Source of the DNA: Polytrichum commune
Lineage: Eukaryota > Streptophyta > Polytrichopsida > Polytrichales > Polytrichaceae
NCBI GenBank assembly: GCA_950295325.1
Contig: OX485804.1
Coordinates: forward strand, 30,752,001-30,816,000
Length of the DNA stretch: 64,000 bases
Reading direction: 5' to 3'
A program made the translations under genes and the position numbers. Shown here one piece after another: positions 36,272 through 47,934 of the stretch (its first letter is position 1; the number at the start of each line of letters is the position of its first letter). Below the pieces are notes generated by a model, which was not told where the DNA came from, did not search any database, and saw only the letters and a program-made list of their open reading frames with translations.

Positions 36272-37489
36272 TCAAATACCCGGGCACTTGCAAGAAAACA
36301 CAACATTGGAGCTCACCTCATAATGGTGACGGTCTTCGTCGTCGGAGTCTTGCAATTCCATGAATTCTCTATCCTTCGGATGCTCATAATTTTGTCTACC
36401 TTCATCGTTGATCTCGGGGTCACACTCTTCGTCATCACGCACAACGTCTACTCGTGCCTCCCACATTTGCCTGAGTGTCTCCTCATATTCCCGAGTTTTT
36501 TTTCCCGCTTCATCTCGTTCTTGTGCCGCCTCGGCCATTTCCGAGACCTCTCGCTCATGTTGCTCACGCAACTTAACGGCCGCAGATTCTACCCTTCGAC
36601 GTTGCAATTTGAGAAGCTCTTCCTCTCGAAGCAAACGGATATATTCTTGAGCCTCCGGCGTGGTAACTTGGTCCATCGGTGCGGTGAACAAGAGTAGCAT
36701 GTTGTGATACTCCAGACTTGCCGCTTTGCGTAGGGTTGCTTCCGCCATCTTCTCGGCGGCCTTGGCTTGAGTCAAAGCCGCTCTTTTGTGGACCTTGTCA
36801 GCTTGCTGGCCATCTTTCGCTGCTTTCGTGCCACCGGGCCTCAAGGTGAATGCCATTCTTGTAGTTGCCTCACCTGTAGTTTCCACAACACTTACAGACT
36901 TTTGGGTGTCCACTTGGGAACCCGATTGCGACTCGTGGTTAGAAGAACTAGACAACCTCCTACAACACTTCTAGTCAACTAGCGCTCTTCCTTAGGAACA
37001 AAATTTTTCCCTTTCGCCGGGCGTACAGATCCTACACCACGACCACGGCCCCGGCTACGCCCAAGATCATGAGAATTCTCATTCCCTCTACCGAATCCAC
37101 TAAACCCTAAATTGGAGTGATCACTCACTTGTGATTGATGGCTTGTTGGCCCAGTCGAATCTTGCCAAGTTGTTGTTGTGGCTCGATCATTGACCTCCGC
37201 CAATGTTGCAGCTCCACCCGGTCCACAATCACGAACAAGTGCACTTGATGCCTGCAATGAAGCTCCCCGGCTGCGCCTGCAACCAACTCGCCGAGACCGA
37301 TCATGAGAGAAATCTACTCGTGGCGCCGGCCTCCCTCGCTGCACACCTTTCGAACTCGACTTCATTGTATTGTTGTGAACTAGGAACCCCAATGTGGAAG
37401 TCTTTTGTTGCAGAAGGATCATGTCCTCGCTGCACACCACCGCGACCACGGCCTCGTTGCACCGACTGCGGACGCCCACGACCTGCCAT
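36272..37489 (-). pseudogene. Harbinger ORF1 (Myb/SANT-type partner), SANT domain missing
   Basis: Minus-strand reading starts at 37489 with MAGRGRPQSVQRGRGRGGVQ, shifts frame around 37340, and continues as an RG-rich N-terminus ending KGKNFVPKEER at a TAG (36979). The frame at 36955-36272 then reads TLRPGGTKAAKD, a long Ala/Glu/Lys coiled coil, TPEAQEYIRLLREEELLKLQ, and an acidic C-terminus. This resembles the NAM-associated C-terminal domain usual in plant Harbinger ORF1. KGKNF is where the SANT/trihelix normally begins, but only ~24 nt separate the halves, so the DNA-binding domain is gone. In intact elements ORF1 helps transposase bind the ends. Confidence 0.7.
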
Positions 37490-37697
37490 CGCGCCAAAAA
37501 AAACTTCAAACAACGCTTAAAAATAAAATAAAACAAAATCTCCCAAAAAACACCCGGCTTTTGGGCGCGCCTAGAAAACTCACAGACTTTGCAAAATGAC
37601 ACGACATGGGAGTATTTTGACGAGCCCGCTCTTCAAAGAGCCGTTGCCCGGGTTGCGGTGGGTCCTTCATGCCCGGGCCCACCAAAAGTCAGTGCGG

Positions 37698-37731
37698 CCG
37701 GGTATAGAGAGCAGGGGTGCGGATGCTCTAA
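37698..37731 (-). mobile_element. Right TIR and TAA target site of Harbinger element 1
   Basis: Read inward from 37728 the end is GAGCATCCGCACCCCTGCTC. It is flanked by TAA (37729-37731), fitting the TWA target duplication of PIF/Harbinger. It resembles the left end of the second element at 60209. Confidence 0.65.
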
Positions 37732-37739
37732 GGCACATG

Positions 37740-39561
37740 TGCTTTATTATGTTGTAAGTAGATCTGGAGCCTAAATTCTCTCAATGGAGAAAGAGGAAAA
37801 GTCAGCACACAAATCTACCAAACCCGTGTTAACTTAATCTACGCATTGGATGACTGCTGCAGATCAGAAATCTACCAAACGTTGGAAAATCTAAGAGTGC
37901 TCACAACTCTACGAACACCTCTTGTTCTCCTCCATGATCTCCATCTCCATCTCCACGGACCATCATCATTCTCGAATGAATGTTGGAAACGGTCATATAT
38001 AGGTGACACGCAACACACTAAGCCATCACTAGCGCCGAAATCTCACGAATTAGGGCTAGCAGGCTTGAGCCTTTTTTCGTCAATGCAGTCCTTTCTTATC
38101 ACATTTGAAATTTCCAGTGAGGCAGGCGGGGCCTGCTTTCTGTCTTTAGCCATATTGTTGTACGATGATACCAACTTATACAAAGTACATGATGCTTGCA
38201 ATCGCCGTAATTCGATTTGACCATTTAGGGTACTATCGCTGTAGACTCACGTTAGAGGCATCGCATTGTGATTCTGCAGCGATCGATCCAGTTTTTGTAG
38301 ATTCTTGTTTGCTTCAGAAAATCGTGGAGGTTGGCCGAAGTGCGCAAGATGCTTCGATTGCTCTGTAGTCCGGTAAGTAAGTTAGCCATTGTGGGGAAGC
38401 TCAGGAAGGATAGAGAGAGAGAGAGAGAGAGCAGTCGAAGTTATACCTCTTTCTTTGTATTCTTTGAGGATGACATCTTTCTTGCGAAGCCAATGAAATT
38501 GCTCGAAATCGTCTAGCCTTTTGTGGAATGTTGCTGGCGAAGAGTCCTGACTTTGGCAATGCAGTTCAAGAATGTCTGGGGTACATCTGCTGCCGTGCTA
38601 TGTGACACCCTGCCTGACCATGCTATCATGGATACCTAATTCCTTTTCCTGCATTGATGATCTGGAATACCCCATTAAGTAGACACCACTGAGTTTCTCC
38701 TCACTGATTCTCTCAAGGTTACAAATCAAGAGTCCTCCAAATTGGACATCTTTTAGGGTCTACTGGCTGGGAGGGACCTGGATTTCGCAGAATGTGTTCT
38801 ACGAAATAACTGTGGACATTGTTAATGTGTTTTTTCTTGATTGTTGTCAAGACTGAGGTGCTAGAAAGCCCGAGACGAGATGCAGCATGTGGAGATAGGA
38901 AACTGGGGAGCATCCTCCAGTGTTAAGATTTAGGGTTGAAGTTCTGGAAAATTCTTTTGGTCTTTGCATGTTTTAATCGTAAGAGAGCCGCAGCTGTTAC
39001 CATCTGAGCGTCTACAATATGTGAAGCTTGAAGAAATAGATGTTGAAAAGATTGTCGTCAAGACTAAGGTGCTGCTTAGGTTCTGAAAGGCCGAGGCGAG
39101 ATGCAACATGTGGAGATGGGAAGCTGGGAGTACTATGCAGTGTTGAGATTTAGGGTTTGAAGTTCTGGAAAATTCGTTTGGTCTTGGTATGTTTTAATCT
39201 GAATTCAACATAGCTGATCAAATTGGAAGGTTCTGCAACATGAGAATCTTGAAAGAATTTAGTTCTGAAATGTGTGCAATTTGGGTATTTGCAGATCTGG
39301 TTCGTGGATTTCAAGAAGAATGCGTTGAATGTCGGGCATCATGGAGCTTTTGAAGGTTTTGAGGTCAACTTGCAATGTATTTCTTTCCGGCAGGCTGATG
39401 CAATAGGTCGATCCCTATGACATGAACCTCCAAGCTTGAGTTGATATGTGAAAATGACTCGTTCTCTCTGGTGAATTATTGTCTGCACTTGTGGACATGT
39501 GGACTAAAGCAATCAGATGACTGAGGGTTGTTTAGCCTAGTGGAGGAAAAGCTAACAAAAC
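37740..39561. other. Upstream region of the CDCA7-type gene
   Basis: No protein gene is recognised. It contains a (GA)n run at 38411-38430 and a 0.2 kb tandem duplication (38837-39199). It should hold the promoter and a 5' UTR, possibly with a leader intron. No TATA box was assigned. Confidence 0.45.
38837..39199 (+). repeat. Two-copy tandem duplication (~213 bp spacing)
   Basis: GTCAAGACTGAGGTGCT through TTTGCATGTTTTAATC (38846-38978) is repeated, diverged, as GTCAAGACTAAGGTGCT through TTGGTATGTTTTAATC (39058-39199). Both contain GAGATGCARCATGTGGAGAT and GATTTAGGGTT. It lies 0.4-0.7 kb upstream of the ATG at 39562. Confidence 0.8.
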
Positions 39562-42500
39562 ATGGCGATACCCACCTGGAAGGTTCCATCTGCTCCGTCA
39601 GCAGGTATGGACACACCCCCTTCCGAAAGACTTACACGCTTCACAACATTCATGTCTGGATTGCTGCCTTTCTCGAAGAAGATATTGGGAGCTGGAGAGA
39701 GCCCTTTATGCAGGAGCTTAGTCCAAAAGTCCCTCTTCTCACCATCTGATGATGATAGGGCAGACAGTACTCTTGTGAGCCAGCAAAAGCCCCGAATTCT
39801 AATCCCTGCCAAAATTGAAAAGGTGAGCGTTGCTGCCACTGAAGCTGCTCAGAATTTGAGCAACTCGAACAGTGAAGATGCATTATCTGAGAATGCCTCA
39901 ATTGTTGCCCAGACTGCCGCAATTACCAGCCCTGTATCCAGTGCAGCTGATATTTTGGGTATCAGGGAGCCAAGGATCTCTGCACAAGGAGTTCCATTCT
40001 TTGAGGGAGGAGATGTACATCTATCACAGAAGAACAGCAATTCTGGTGCTGAGCAGGTTCCAGTTTCTAGTATGGTGGATGGGCAAGTCACTCAATCAGT
40101 CAAATTGGGGTTTGTTGCCCCTGATAGCACAGCCCCACAACATGCAGTCTCAGTAGATTTTTCTCATGTAAAGATAGAAAATGGTGCATCTGCCTATGAC
40201 AGACTTGAAATGGTGCAGCAGTCCGTGACAGCTGAATCTTATCCTTCAATGTTGCATGAAGAATTCCTGGGAGGAATTGAGGCTGGATGGTCGGGGGCTC
40301 TGCAATATGGGACTAATCTGGTAAGAGAAAAAATTGAACATAGCTTGCTTTCGACTTGCGAGGACACCCTAGGGCAACATGAAGAATTAAGATCAGGTTT
40401 GGAGGGTAGTGTAGGAGAGGATGATAAGGGTTGGCTGAAAGTAAAGCCTGAGTTTCCAGATCTCAAAACTCCTTGTGATATGGATGATGAAGCCAATCTT
40501 GACATTTTTGGACCAAAGGCCATCACCAATTCAGTAAAGAGCTCAGTGAAAGGGAGGAAAGATGTTCAGCCTGAACTCACAGAGCTCAAAACCCAGAAGG
40601 TTATGAATACTGTAGCTGATATTGATAGATTTCGATCAAATATTATAAGTTCAGAGAAGCCTTCATTTAGAGGAAGGAAAGATGATCCAATGCTGGCATA
40701 TACATGCCACTGGTGTCGGCATAAAGCTGTCCAAGAGGAGCTCGTGGAGTGCTGTAGGTGCCCAATTCGGTTCTGTGGCATGTGTCTTTCGAACAGAAAT
40801 GGAGAAGACATCATAAATGAGAAGGAAAACGGTGCTCTGTGGGTTTGCCCCAAATGCCGAGGTGGATGTGGGCCAGGCTGTGATAACTGGTAAAAATCCT
40901 TCTGTCTGTGTTGATTCATTCTAACCTGCATTATAAGGTTTGTGATTATGGACTTTTTGCTTGAAAGTGGAGGATGGTTGTATTCTCATGATTTATATGC
41001 TACCAACTTTTTAATTTATTTTTTTGTGTTTTTGATGATGATGACTCTTATGGGAGCTCTCTCACACTCATTGAAAGATTACTAGAAAAGAATCTAGAAT
41101 CTCGTGATGATGAGATCAATTTCATATTGGGTTTGTAAGAGAGGTGCATCTATCAGTCAGTCCTTCGTATGATTGTTATGATCTTCAGATGAGTCATGTT
41201 GTTTTGAAAACTTTCATATTTGAGTTCTACTTATTTTCTTGCACTAAACCTTCTTGTATGGGTACAGTTGCAATTGTGGTTCTTGTCGAAGAGAGCTGAA
41301 CCTGGAGCCAACGGGATGTATCATTGAACCTTGCCAGGATTCTGGATTCACTAATGTACATGACTACCTCGTACATTTAGAGACAGGTGAATCCGTTGAT
41401 GAGATTGCATCTCGGAAAGTTGGCCGTTGTTGGACAAATGGGGGCACATCTATGCCCCCATTAAAGGATATAGTTGGTGACCAGGATCACCTGATCACTT
41501 TAAGGATACCATCACACAGTGAAGTATTGCAGTCCATATCAGTGTCTGGTACATTGGAAGACATGGATATTGACCCGTCAAGTGAGAGAGCTGCTAATGA
41601 AGTGAATGTCAAAGTTGGAGCAAAAAGAAAGGGAACGCACTTCCAGGTATTTTATCTTGGCAAGCTCTGACTTTTTTGAACTTGGGTCCATCAAACATAG
41701 TGAAGTTGAGTAGGAGCATATCTAGATAATGGCAGAGAGTATTGAGCGTTCATGTTTTTGGGCAGTAGATGATTTTTGAATTTTGGAGTGTTTCTTTCAT
41801 CAGAGTGGCTTGTCTGCCTATGACTCTTACAAATATAAAGTTGTCTCTTGCATGTGTGAAAGTTGTGTGCATTTGTGCACTTATCAGAAAATCAAATTTT
41901 GTTTCTCAAATGTTTCAATAGGTTCAGAAGGTGGAAAAACTGAACTTAATGATGTGGGAGTCTCACAGGAAAGTTGCATAGAACCTCATGTAGAAAACAC
42001 ATCTTCAAGTGATAACTCTGCACAAGATACCCCTCTTTGTACAAGACCCACAGGCAAGATAGTTGAAATTGAAGCTCTGAAGGTTTGTGAAGATGGAAAT
42101 TCCAAGAACTCCTTGACTGCAGCATCATGTGATCCAGCTCATGATATTGATATTCAGAATAGTGGTTTGAGCCGCAAGCGCCAAAAGAAGGTATTCTAAT
42201 ACAGAATTTAATTCAAAATCGTTGGTTTTTCTTACTATTGACTTTCTATAGTGCTAGAAATGTGGTCAATGGTGATATGCTCTTGAGTATAAGCATAGGT
42301 AGTGTCATCATGTGTCAGTGGAGCAGTATCTGCAATCGCCCTTTGAAATTTCTATCAAGAGCTGTTTGGATACTGAGCTCATGTGCTTGCTCTATGTGAT
42401 AGGATACCCACCCAGGGGACAAGTGGAGCATTCCTAGTGATGCACAGGGGGATTTATATACCCAGAAATTGAAAGAAGCTCTAGCTGAGCCATTAAATCT

Positions 42501-45152
42501 AAAACAATTGTCAGAATTGTGGGACCTTGCCACTCGACGAAAACCCATTCTGAGATTACGTGAAACACGGGGTCGGACTATGCATGTTATGACAGAAGAG
42601 GAAGGGCTATCTTATCTTGATCATCATCCTGGTATGTGATGGCTCTTTATTGCTACTCTACATTCTCATGTGAATGTGGTCAACCTGAAATTGATACTTG
42701 GATCCTTTTGACATTATGCATTTGCATTTTGTGACAGCAATGTATCTTAGAAGTATAGTCAACATGAATGGAATTTTTTTTTATGCATATTTTGTTGCAG
42801 TAAAGCTTTTTTGACTTGTTGCATTCTTAAATTGTGATGGGGAGCCATTGGTGAGTGGCAATTGGTGATTGAGAGTAATAACCACATTGCCCTGATGAGC
42901 ATCTAAAGCTATATCTTTTACTCCTGGTTGATTGCAAAATTCCTTCAGAGGGTAAAGCAACATCATACATGTATTTTAGTATCTGTCTTAAGATAGTATC
43001 TATTTTTTTCCCTGTCCAAGTTATAGAGGAAGTTGTTTTAGGAGGTGGCCATGGACTGCTGTACACTATCATTGAGCTCTTGGTTGAACTCAAGGCCTCA
43101 CCACAGTAGTGGCACCAGGACAGCCATTCATGACATAGACTGCCAGCTAGGAGTGGATAAGAGGTTTAGATCCTTGTTCACCAAGTGACAGAGATGGCTT
43201 TCACACAATCTTTGTCACCCTGGTCACTTCCTGACATGTAGGCAACTCAAGATAAGGAGGGCACCCTGAAGTTCTGATATCTAGGACTGTCCAAAATCTT
43301 ATATGCAAGGGTTGTTGGAATGTATACATCACCTCCATTGTTCTTAGATAGCACTACTTCCAAAGTGCTATGTAAAGTGGCAGGTCCTCTTTATAAAGTC
43401 CACCAGGGTCTGTTGCACTGTTGCTGTTAACCTGCCACAGTTGTCAGTATAGGATGGCCCTTATGTGCATCTTCGTCTGACCTTACTTGGAGCTTGAATG
43501 ATGGGATGCAGAATTAGGTACACTCCTTGAGGAGTCTTCTAGCTCACTCGATAAACTGAATTTGTTAAGGGGTTTCTTCTTTTGGCTTCAGGTATGTTCT
43601 TCTTTTGGATCTCTATTCTGAGATCCAGATCTTCGCAACTTAGACTTGTAATATTTAGAAACCAGTTGTTAACACGGCACATTTTTTAGTACCCCAACTT
43701 GCTTCAACATGTCTACATTCTAATTAAATTCATATGACGGAAAATGTATTTTATCTGAACACATAAATTCTTGTGAAGAACCTGTAGGCTTTTTCTTAGT
43801 GTTGGGAAGGTTGGGATTTGACGTGTATAACCTGAAAATATATTCTACTCCTATTAGTTGGGATTGTGTTCTGTACATTTTCAGAGGTCTCATCTAGATC
43901 TGTTGAAGTCCTTCCCAGGATGCAAAGAGTACTACTTGATATGTGCCTAGTGAACATGCCAATCTCCAATTGTTGCACAAGAAAGGTTGAAACTTTACCA
44001 ATAACCAGTGTTGCTATTGACAGCATTCGTGTATGGATGGTGCATACAAGCCTTGGGTGATTGCATCAAAAGACGAAGGGCAAGGTGAAGATTGTGTTGT
44101 AACAGATGGCCCAGATTGTGAGGTGTGAATGATATTCTTACCTCTGCCTTGGGTGCATGGTTATAAAATGAAATTGCAGTCAAACAGATTGTGTATTGTT
44201 GATATGAGGTCAGCCAACAAGTTAAGATCTTCCAATGCAGCATGCAGGGAGACAGGTTTGTCTCTGCAAGGTGCAGTCCTTGTGGGATACATCTAGTAGT
44301 ACCGTGGGAAATTCATAACAGCAACCTTTTTTTTGGATTTGTCTGATTTTCGCTACAACTCAAAATTCTCTTAACCAAATTCTGTGTTTTATGTCAGGTC
44401 CTTGCTGTGGTCCTTGCTCTGGATGAGAAGAAGGATGTGAGTTGCCTAGTGAAGCCCATCGATCCGGTTCTGATTGACCTAGATGATGATGATGATGTGG
44501 AGGAGGTTCCAGCACCAATTGTGTCAATGCCAACTAGACAGCAAGCTATCAAACAGAGTAGAGTTCAGAAAATTAAAGCTGTAAGTTTGCTTCACTGAAC
44601 CAGGAAACCTAAATCCTATGACAAGATAATTCTGGATTTATGATCTTCCTTTTGTGAAGGTGATGTTGCAATAAGTCTACCAGTAGAATGCATTCCATCA
44701 GTTTCAGATTTAGAACTGCAGGTTTCTTAAATGCACTTTTGCATATGTACAGCTGTATCATGGGGGATGGTGGGTATATCTGAGGGGTCCTAGATAGTCC
44801 TGGCATTCATTCTTTTATAGCTTACAGGGTCATTTTGACAGTGCCCACAAAAGACGGGCACTTTTTTGCTCTCTGCTTGTAAGCTCATCGTTTGTAAGGA
44901 ATTAATTAATGTCCATATTTGTGTAAATTGCAGTGTATAAACTGTTCACAGGGGTTTACCATGGAGAAGAAGCGGCAGCGAGCCTTATATGAGTCCTGTG
45001 GGCATATTGAAACCTGTGTGAGCTGTGTTGAGACTCTGTGGAAGTTGGATAAGCACGGGTGCCCCAAATGTGGACTTCACCAATCAAAGAAGCCTCGATC
45101 CATTACAGACTTTGCACATACAGAAGGACAACATGACATTGATTTGGTGTAA
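39562..45152 (+). CDS. CDCA7-type zinc finger (zf-4CXXC_R1) protein with C-terminal RING finger (7 exons)
   Basis: Exons: 39562-40889, 41268-41646, 41888-42190, 42403-42631, 43885-43985, 44398-44580, 44934-45152. These give 2742 nt and 913 residues, with all phases closing. Residues 1-380 are disordered and acidic. The zf-4CXXC_R1 domain starts near 382: CHWC, ECCRC, FCGMC, CPKCRGGC, then across the first intron CNCGSCRR and PTG, then GFTNVHDYL. Exon 4 includes SELWDLATRRKPILRLRETR. Exon 6 has an acidic IDLDDDDDVEEV patch resembling a SUMO-interacting motif. Exon 7 encodes a C3HC4 RING at 842-889: CINC, CGHIETCVSC, CPKC. Family members bind DNA (hemimethylated CpG in CDCA7) and recruit HELLS/DDM1 remodelers. 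A RING suggests ubiquitin ligase activity. The exon 5 donor is weak (AAG|GTTGAA); an in-frame alternative ends at 44030 and adds 15 codons. The exon 3 acceptor is chosen by phase. Confidence 0.8.
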
Positions 45153-47790
45153 GATCCATGGAAGCCTGGAACCAAATCAAGTGCCCAGTTATCTACTTAC
45201 TGGCTGAATGGCAAGCAGTAACTTTTTGTAATTATGGAAGATGGTCTGCTAAAGAAAGGAGCTTGAAGGAATCACCTTTACTTGCATATTACTAGCACCC
45301 CTGCATCCAGCATTGTATAAATACCTTCTGTTACTTCATGAACTGGTGTCCTGCCCGATTTTGTGAAGTTCCCAACTAGAGCAAGGTTCTCATAAGGGAC
45401 AAGTGTTTGAAGAGGATTCTTTTGATGGCAACAGTGATTGTCATTAGAAAAGAAATTTTCTGGAGACCTGGTACTTTCACCCACTGTGAATTCTTGACAG
45501 GTTTCTTTTGGGTTTGAAAAGAGATTTAGTTTTATTTTTTGTGTTTTCTGTCAGTACAAGCCTGGCATTGAAAGCAGTACATATTAACAGCTGAGTAGAG
45601 AGACCTTGTCGAGAGGCACAGGAGCGAGAGGGAATTGCAGTTTTATGGTCACAACGCAAAGCAAGATATCCAGCTTTTTCTGTGGACCACAAGTGCAATC
45701 CAAAGGCTCATTGGATTTTGGAATGGAGCATCAGCAACATTGGAATATGATATTTCTGGTATTGATGATAATATTTACATATCATCTGCCTTCGCATGCT
45801 ACCTATACCTGTCTGAAGCTTTGCTGTATACATTGTATATGTTTATACCCATTTGCTCTTCTTGGTGCCTCTTTTGCTAAAAGTTTCCCTGCTTTGCTGG
45901 AACAAGTTTAAGATGCTGTCTTTTGCAATGGTCATTGACTTTTGTTGCCTTTGGTTCTTGCTATTTGTTCTTTTAAAGTCCAGTTAGGTGTCTTGGTTAC
46001 TTACACGGTGAGTTTGTACTTTTAATCACTTATGCTCCTTTCTTCCTTGCTGTTCTAGCTCCCAAGCTTAGGGTGCATGGGTGGTGGTGTATGTGTTTTT
46101 ACTTTTCAACGGAACAACTCCATTTGACTCTTAAAGAAACTTCATGTTACTCAATATGATATGCACAAGATTTTGTGGTATATGGCAGCAGAGGTGCAAC
46201 AGGGTATGAAGAAAACTCTGGAAAGAGTCACCAAAGTCATGGCTAGCCTTACCACCAGGGGTTGTATGTATCATGTAGAATATGCGTAAGTTGTACCTAG
46301 GAATTCAATAGAGCCGTATTTTATTTGCACATAGTATAACTGCTTCTTGGCTGTCTATTTGAGTAAAATTTGGGAGGTATCTGAGAACTGATTGTTGTAA
46401 ACATGGGACTAACCTATGTACATGGAAGGGTATTGGCTGTAGCGTGTCCCATGTTCATGGGAATGCCAATGTGGGTTAGTAACCGGGCATGGCCCAAATT
46501 ACCAAGCATGTTGATCCGTTGAAATTTAACATGTTTGCAGTGAAGTTCATATTGTTACGTCAAAAAACAAAAAGGGGAAAAAACAAATGATACAAGACTA
46601 AATTGAGGTTTCTACCAAATGCAGTTGGAGAACTGAGAGTTTCGAAATAGACCTGAGTTGATTCGGTATATCCTAGCAATTAGGAATGCCTTCGCTAATA
46701 AAGTGAAGATTGCTTGTCTAAAACCGCTTGGATTTCCTGAAATGCGGAACACCACCATGCTTTTGTTGTCTCCATCCAAACACAAACATCTACTAACATC
46801 TACTGTTGAAACCTTTAGTTGTACATATGTAGGTAGGTGTAAATCCATGTGGAAGGTGCATAGTTGTGCCATCACAACCTCAAATTGCAAAGCTTCCCCA
46901 AAAATCACAAAATAATGGTTTTAAGATTTTTGAACTAATTTGGGTAGGTATATTGCCCCTCTTTTGAGAGAGAGTAACATTTTGTCATGTGAAGATGTTT
47001 TGAGTGGAGGTTCAATAAAAAAACTAACCCTAAGTTAATTTCTAAATTGTTGCCCCTCAAGACCACTATTGACATTCCTATTATAATCTCCTACATAATA
47101 GAACTTCAACGTTTAAAACTTGGATTGTGAGTAGTCATCTCTAACTTGCAAACATCTATACGATTGGATTTTGTCAAAAAAACTTTAGATCTTCAGCTAC
47201 AGTTGTTGAAATTGAGGTCACATTTTTTGGGCAAATTTGAGGGAAATTGGGTGTGGGAAATTAGGGTTTAGACACTCATCCTAACTTGGTTGGTGGCAAA
47301 CATGCATTTTCATCATAACATTACTCAAGAGGGGGATATGTTCTGTGGGACCCCTTAACAAGTTCAAAGTATTATGGAAAAATTACATTGGATGCCGACA
47401 TCTAGAATATAGGTGCCCATTCCTGATCTGGACCTCATCGACAATCTATAGGGTGCCATAATTTTGATCAAGTTGGGATTGATTTCAATAATGTCTTTTT
47501 GCGGGTGGTTAAAATAAGATTCTACGTTTCATGATTTCTAAGGTTGGTTTCATGTAGGTTGCTCATATTTGGATGAAGATTCAAGGCAAGGGAAGAACTA
47601 TAAAATTAATGTGGGCCATACTAAATTCCAACCCACATGCATTTCCCACCCACACTAATTAGACAAAACAATGTACTTGCAGTTCCCTTCAACCAAGTTC
47701 AAGGCTAGCCAAGTTTCTTCTTCAGCTTGCAGATCTAAGTAGTCCAGTACTGGGTAAATTTCTGTGATAAATTTCAAAAAATGAGTATAT
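45153..47790. other. 3' UTR of the CDCA7-type gene and spacer
   Basis: The UTR may extend toward 46000. Two overlapping open frames at 45606-45911 have hydrophobic but unrecognised translations and no homologous features; I treat them as chance. Nothing else was found. Confidence 0.45.
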
Positions 47791-47799
47791 TCATTTAAA

Positions 47800-47930
47800 A
47801 CTAAATTTGACACACAGGTAGGGCCCTCCAGCCTGCAAGATGAGCCCAAGGGGTGCTGAGCCATGGATCCAAATCCTGGACCTCCTAGCCCTACTTTGAT
47901 ACCTTGGCCACCAACCCATTACACCTCACA
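47800..47930 (-). mobile_element. tRNA-derived SINE candidate (head region)
   Basis: On the minus strand, GGTTGGTGGCCAAGGTATCA resembles a pol III A box, and GGTCCAGGATTTGGATCC about 30 nt on resembles a diverged B box. CTCAGCACCCC and GGGCCCTACCTGTGTGTC follow, in the style of plant tRNA-related SINEs. Tail and target duplication were not defined. Confidence 0.4.
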
Positions 47931-47934
47931 CATG

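Noticed and set aside
35820-36363. Two overlapping frames of 136-167 codons rich in HIQAQGQ repeats
   Set aside because: They are the translation of the 29-bp minisatellite in different phases, not a gene.
41888-41950. Exon 3 starting at the CAATAG|GTTCAG acceptor
   Set aside because: That phase reaches a stop within ~20 codons; the upstream TTATCAG|AAA acceptor keeps the frame open.
45606-45911. Two overlapping hydrophobic frames downstream of the CDCA7-type gene
   Set aside because: Mutually exclusive frames with no family resemblance, probably 3' UTR.
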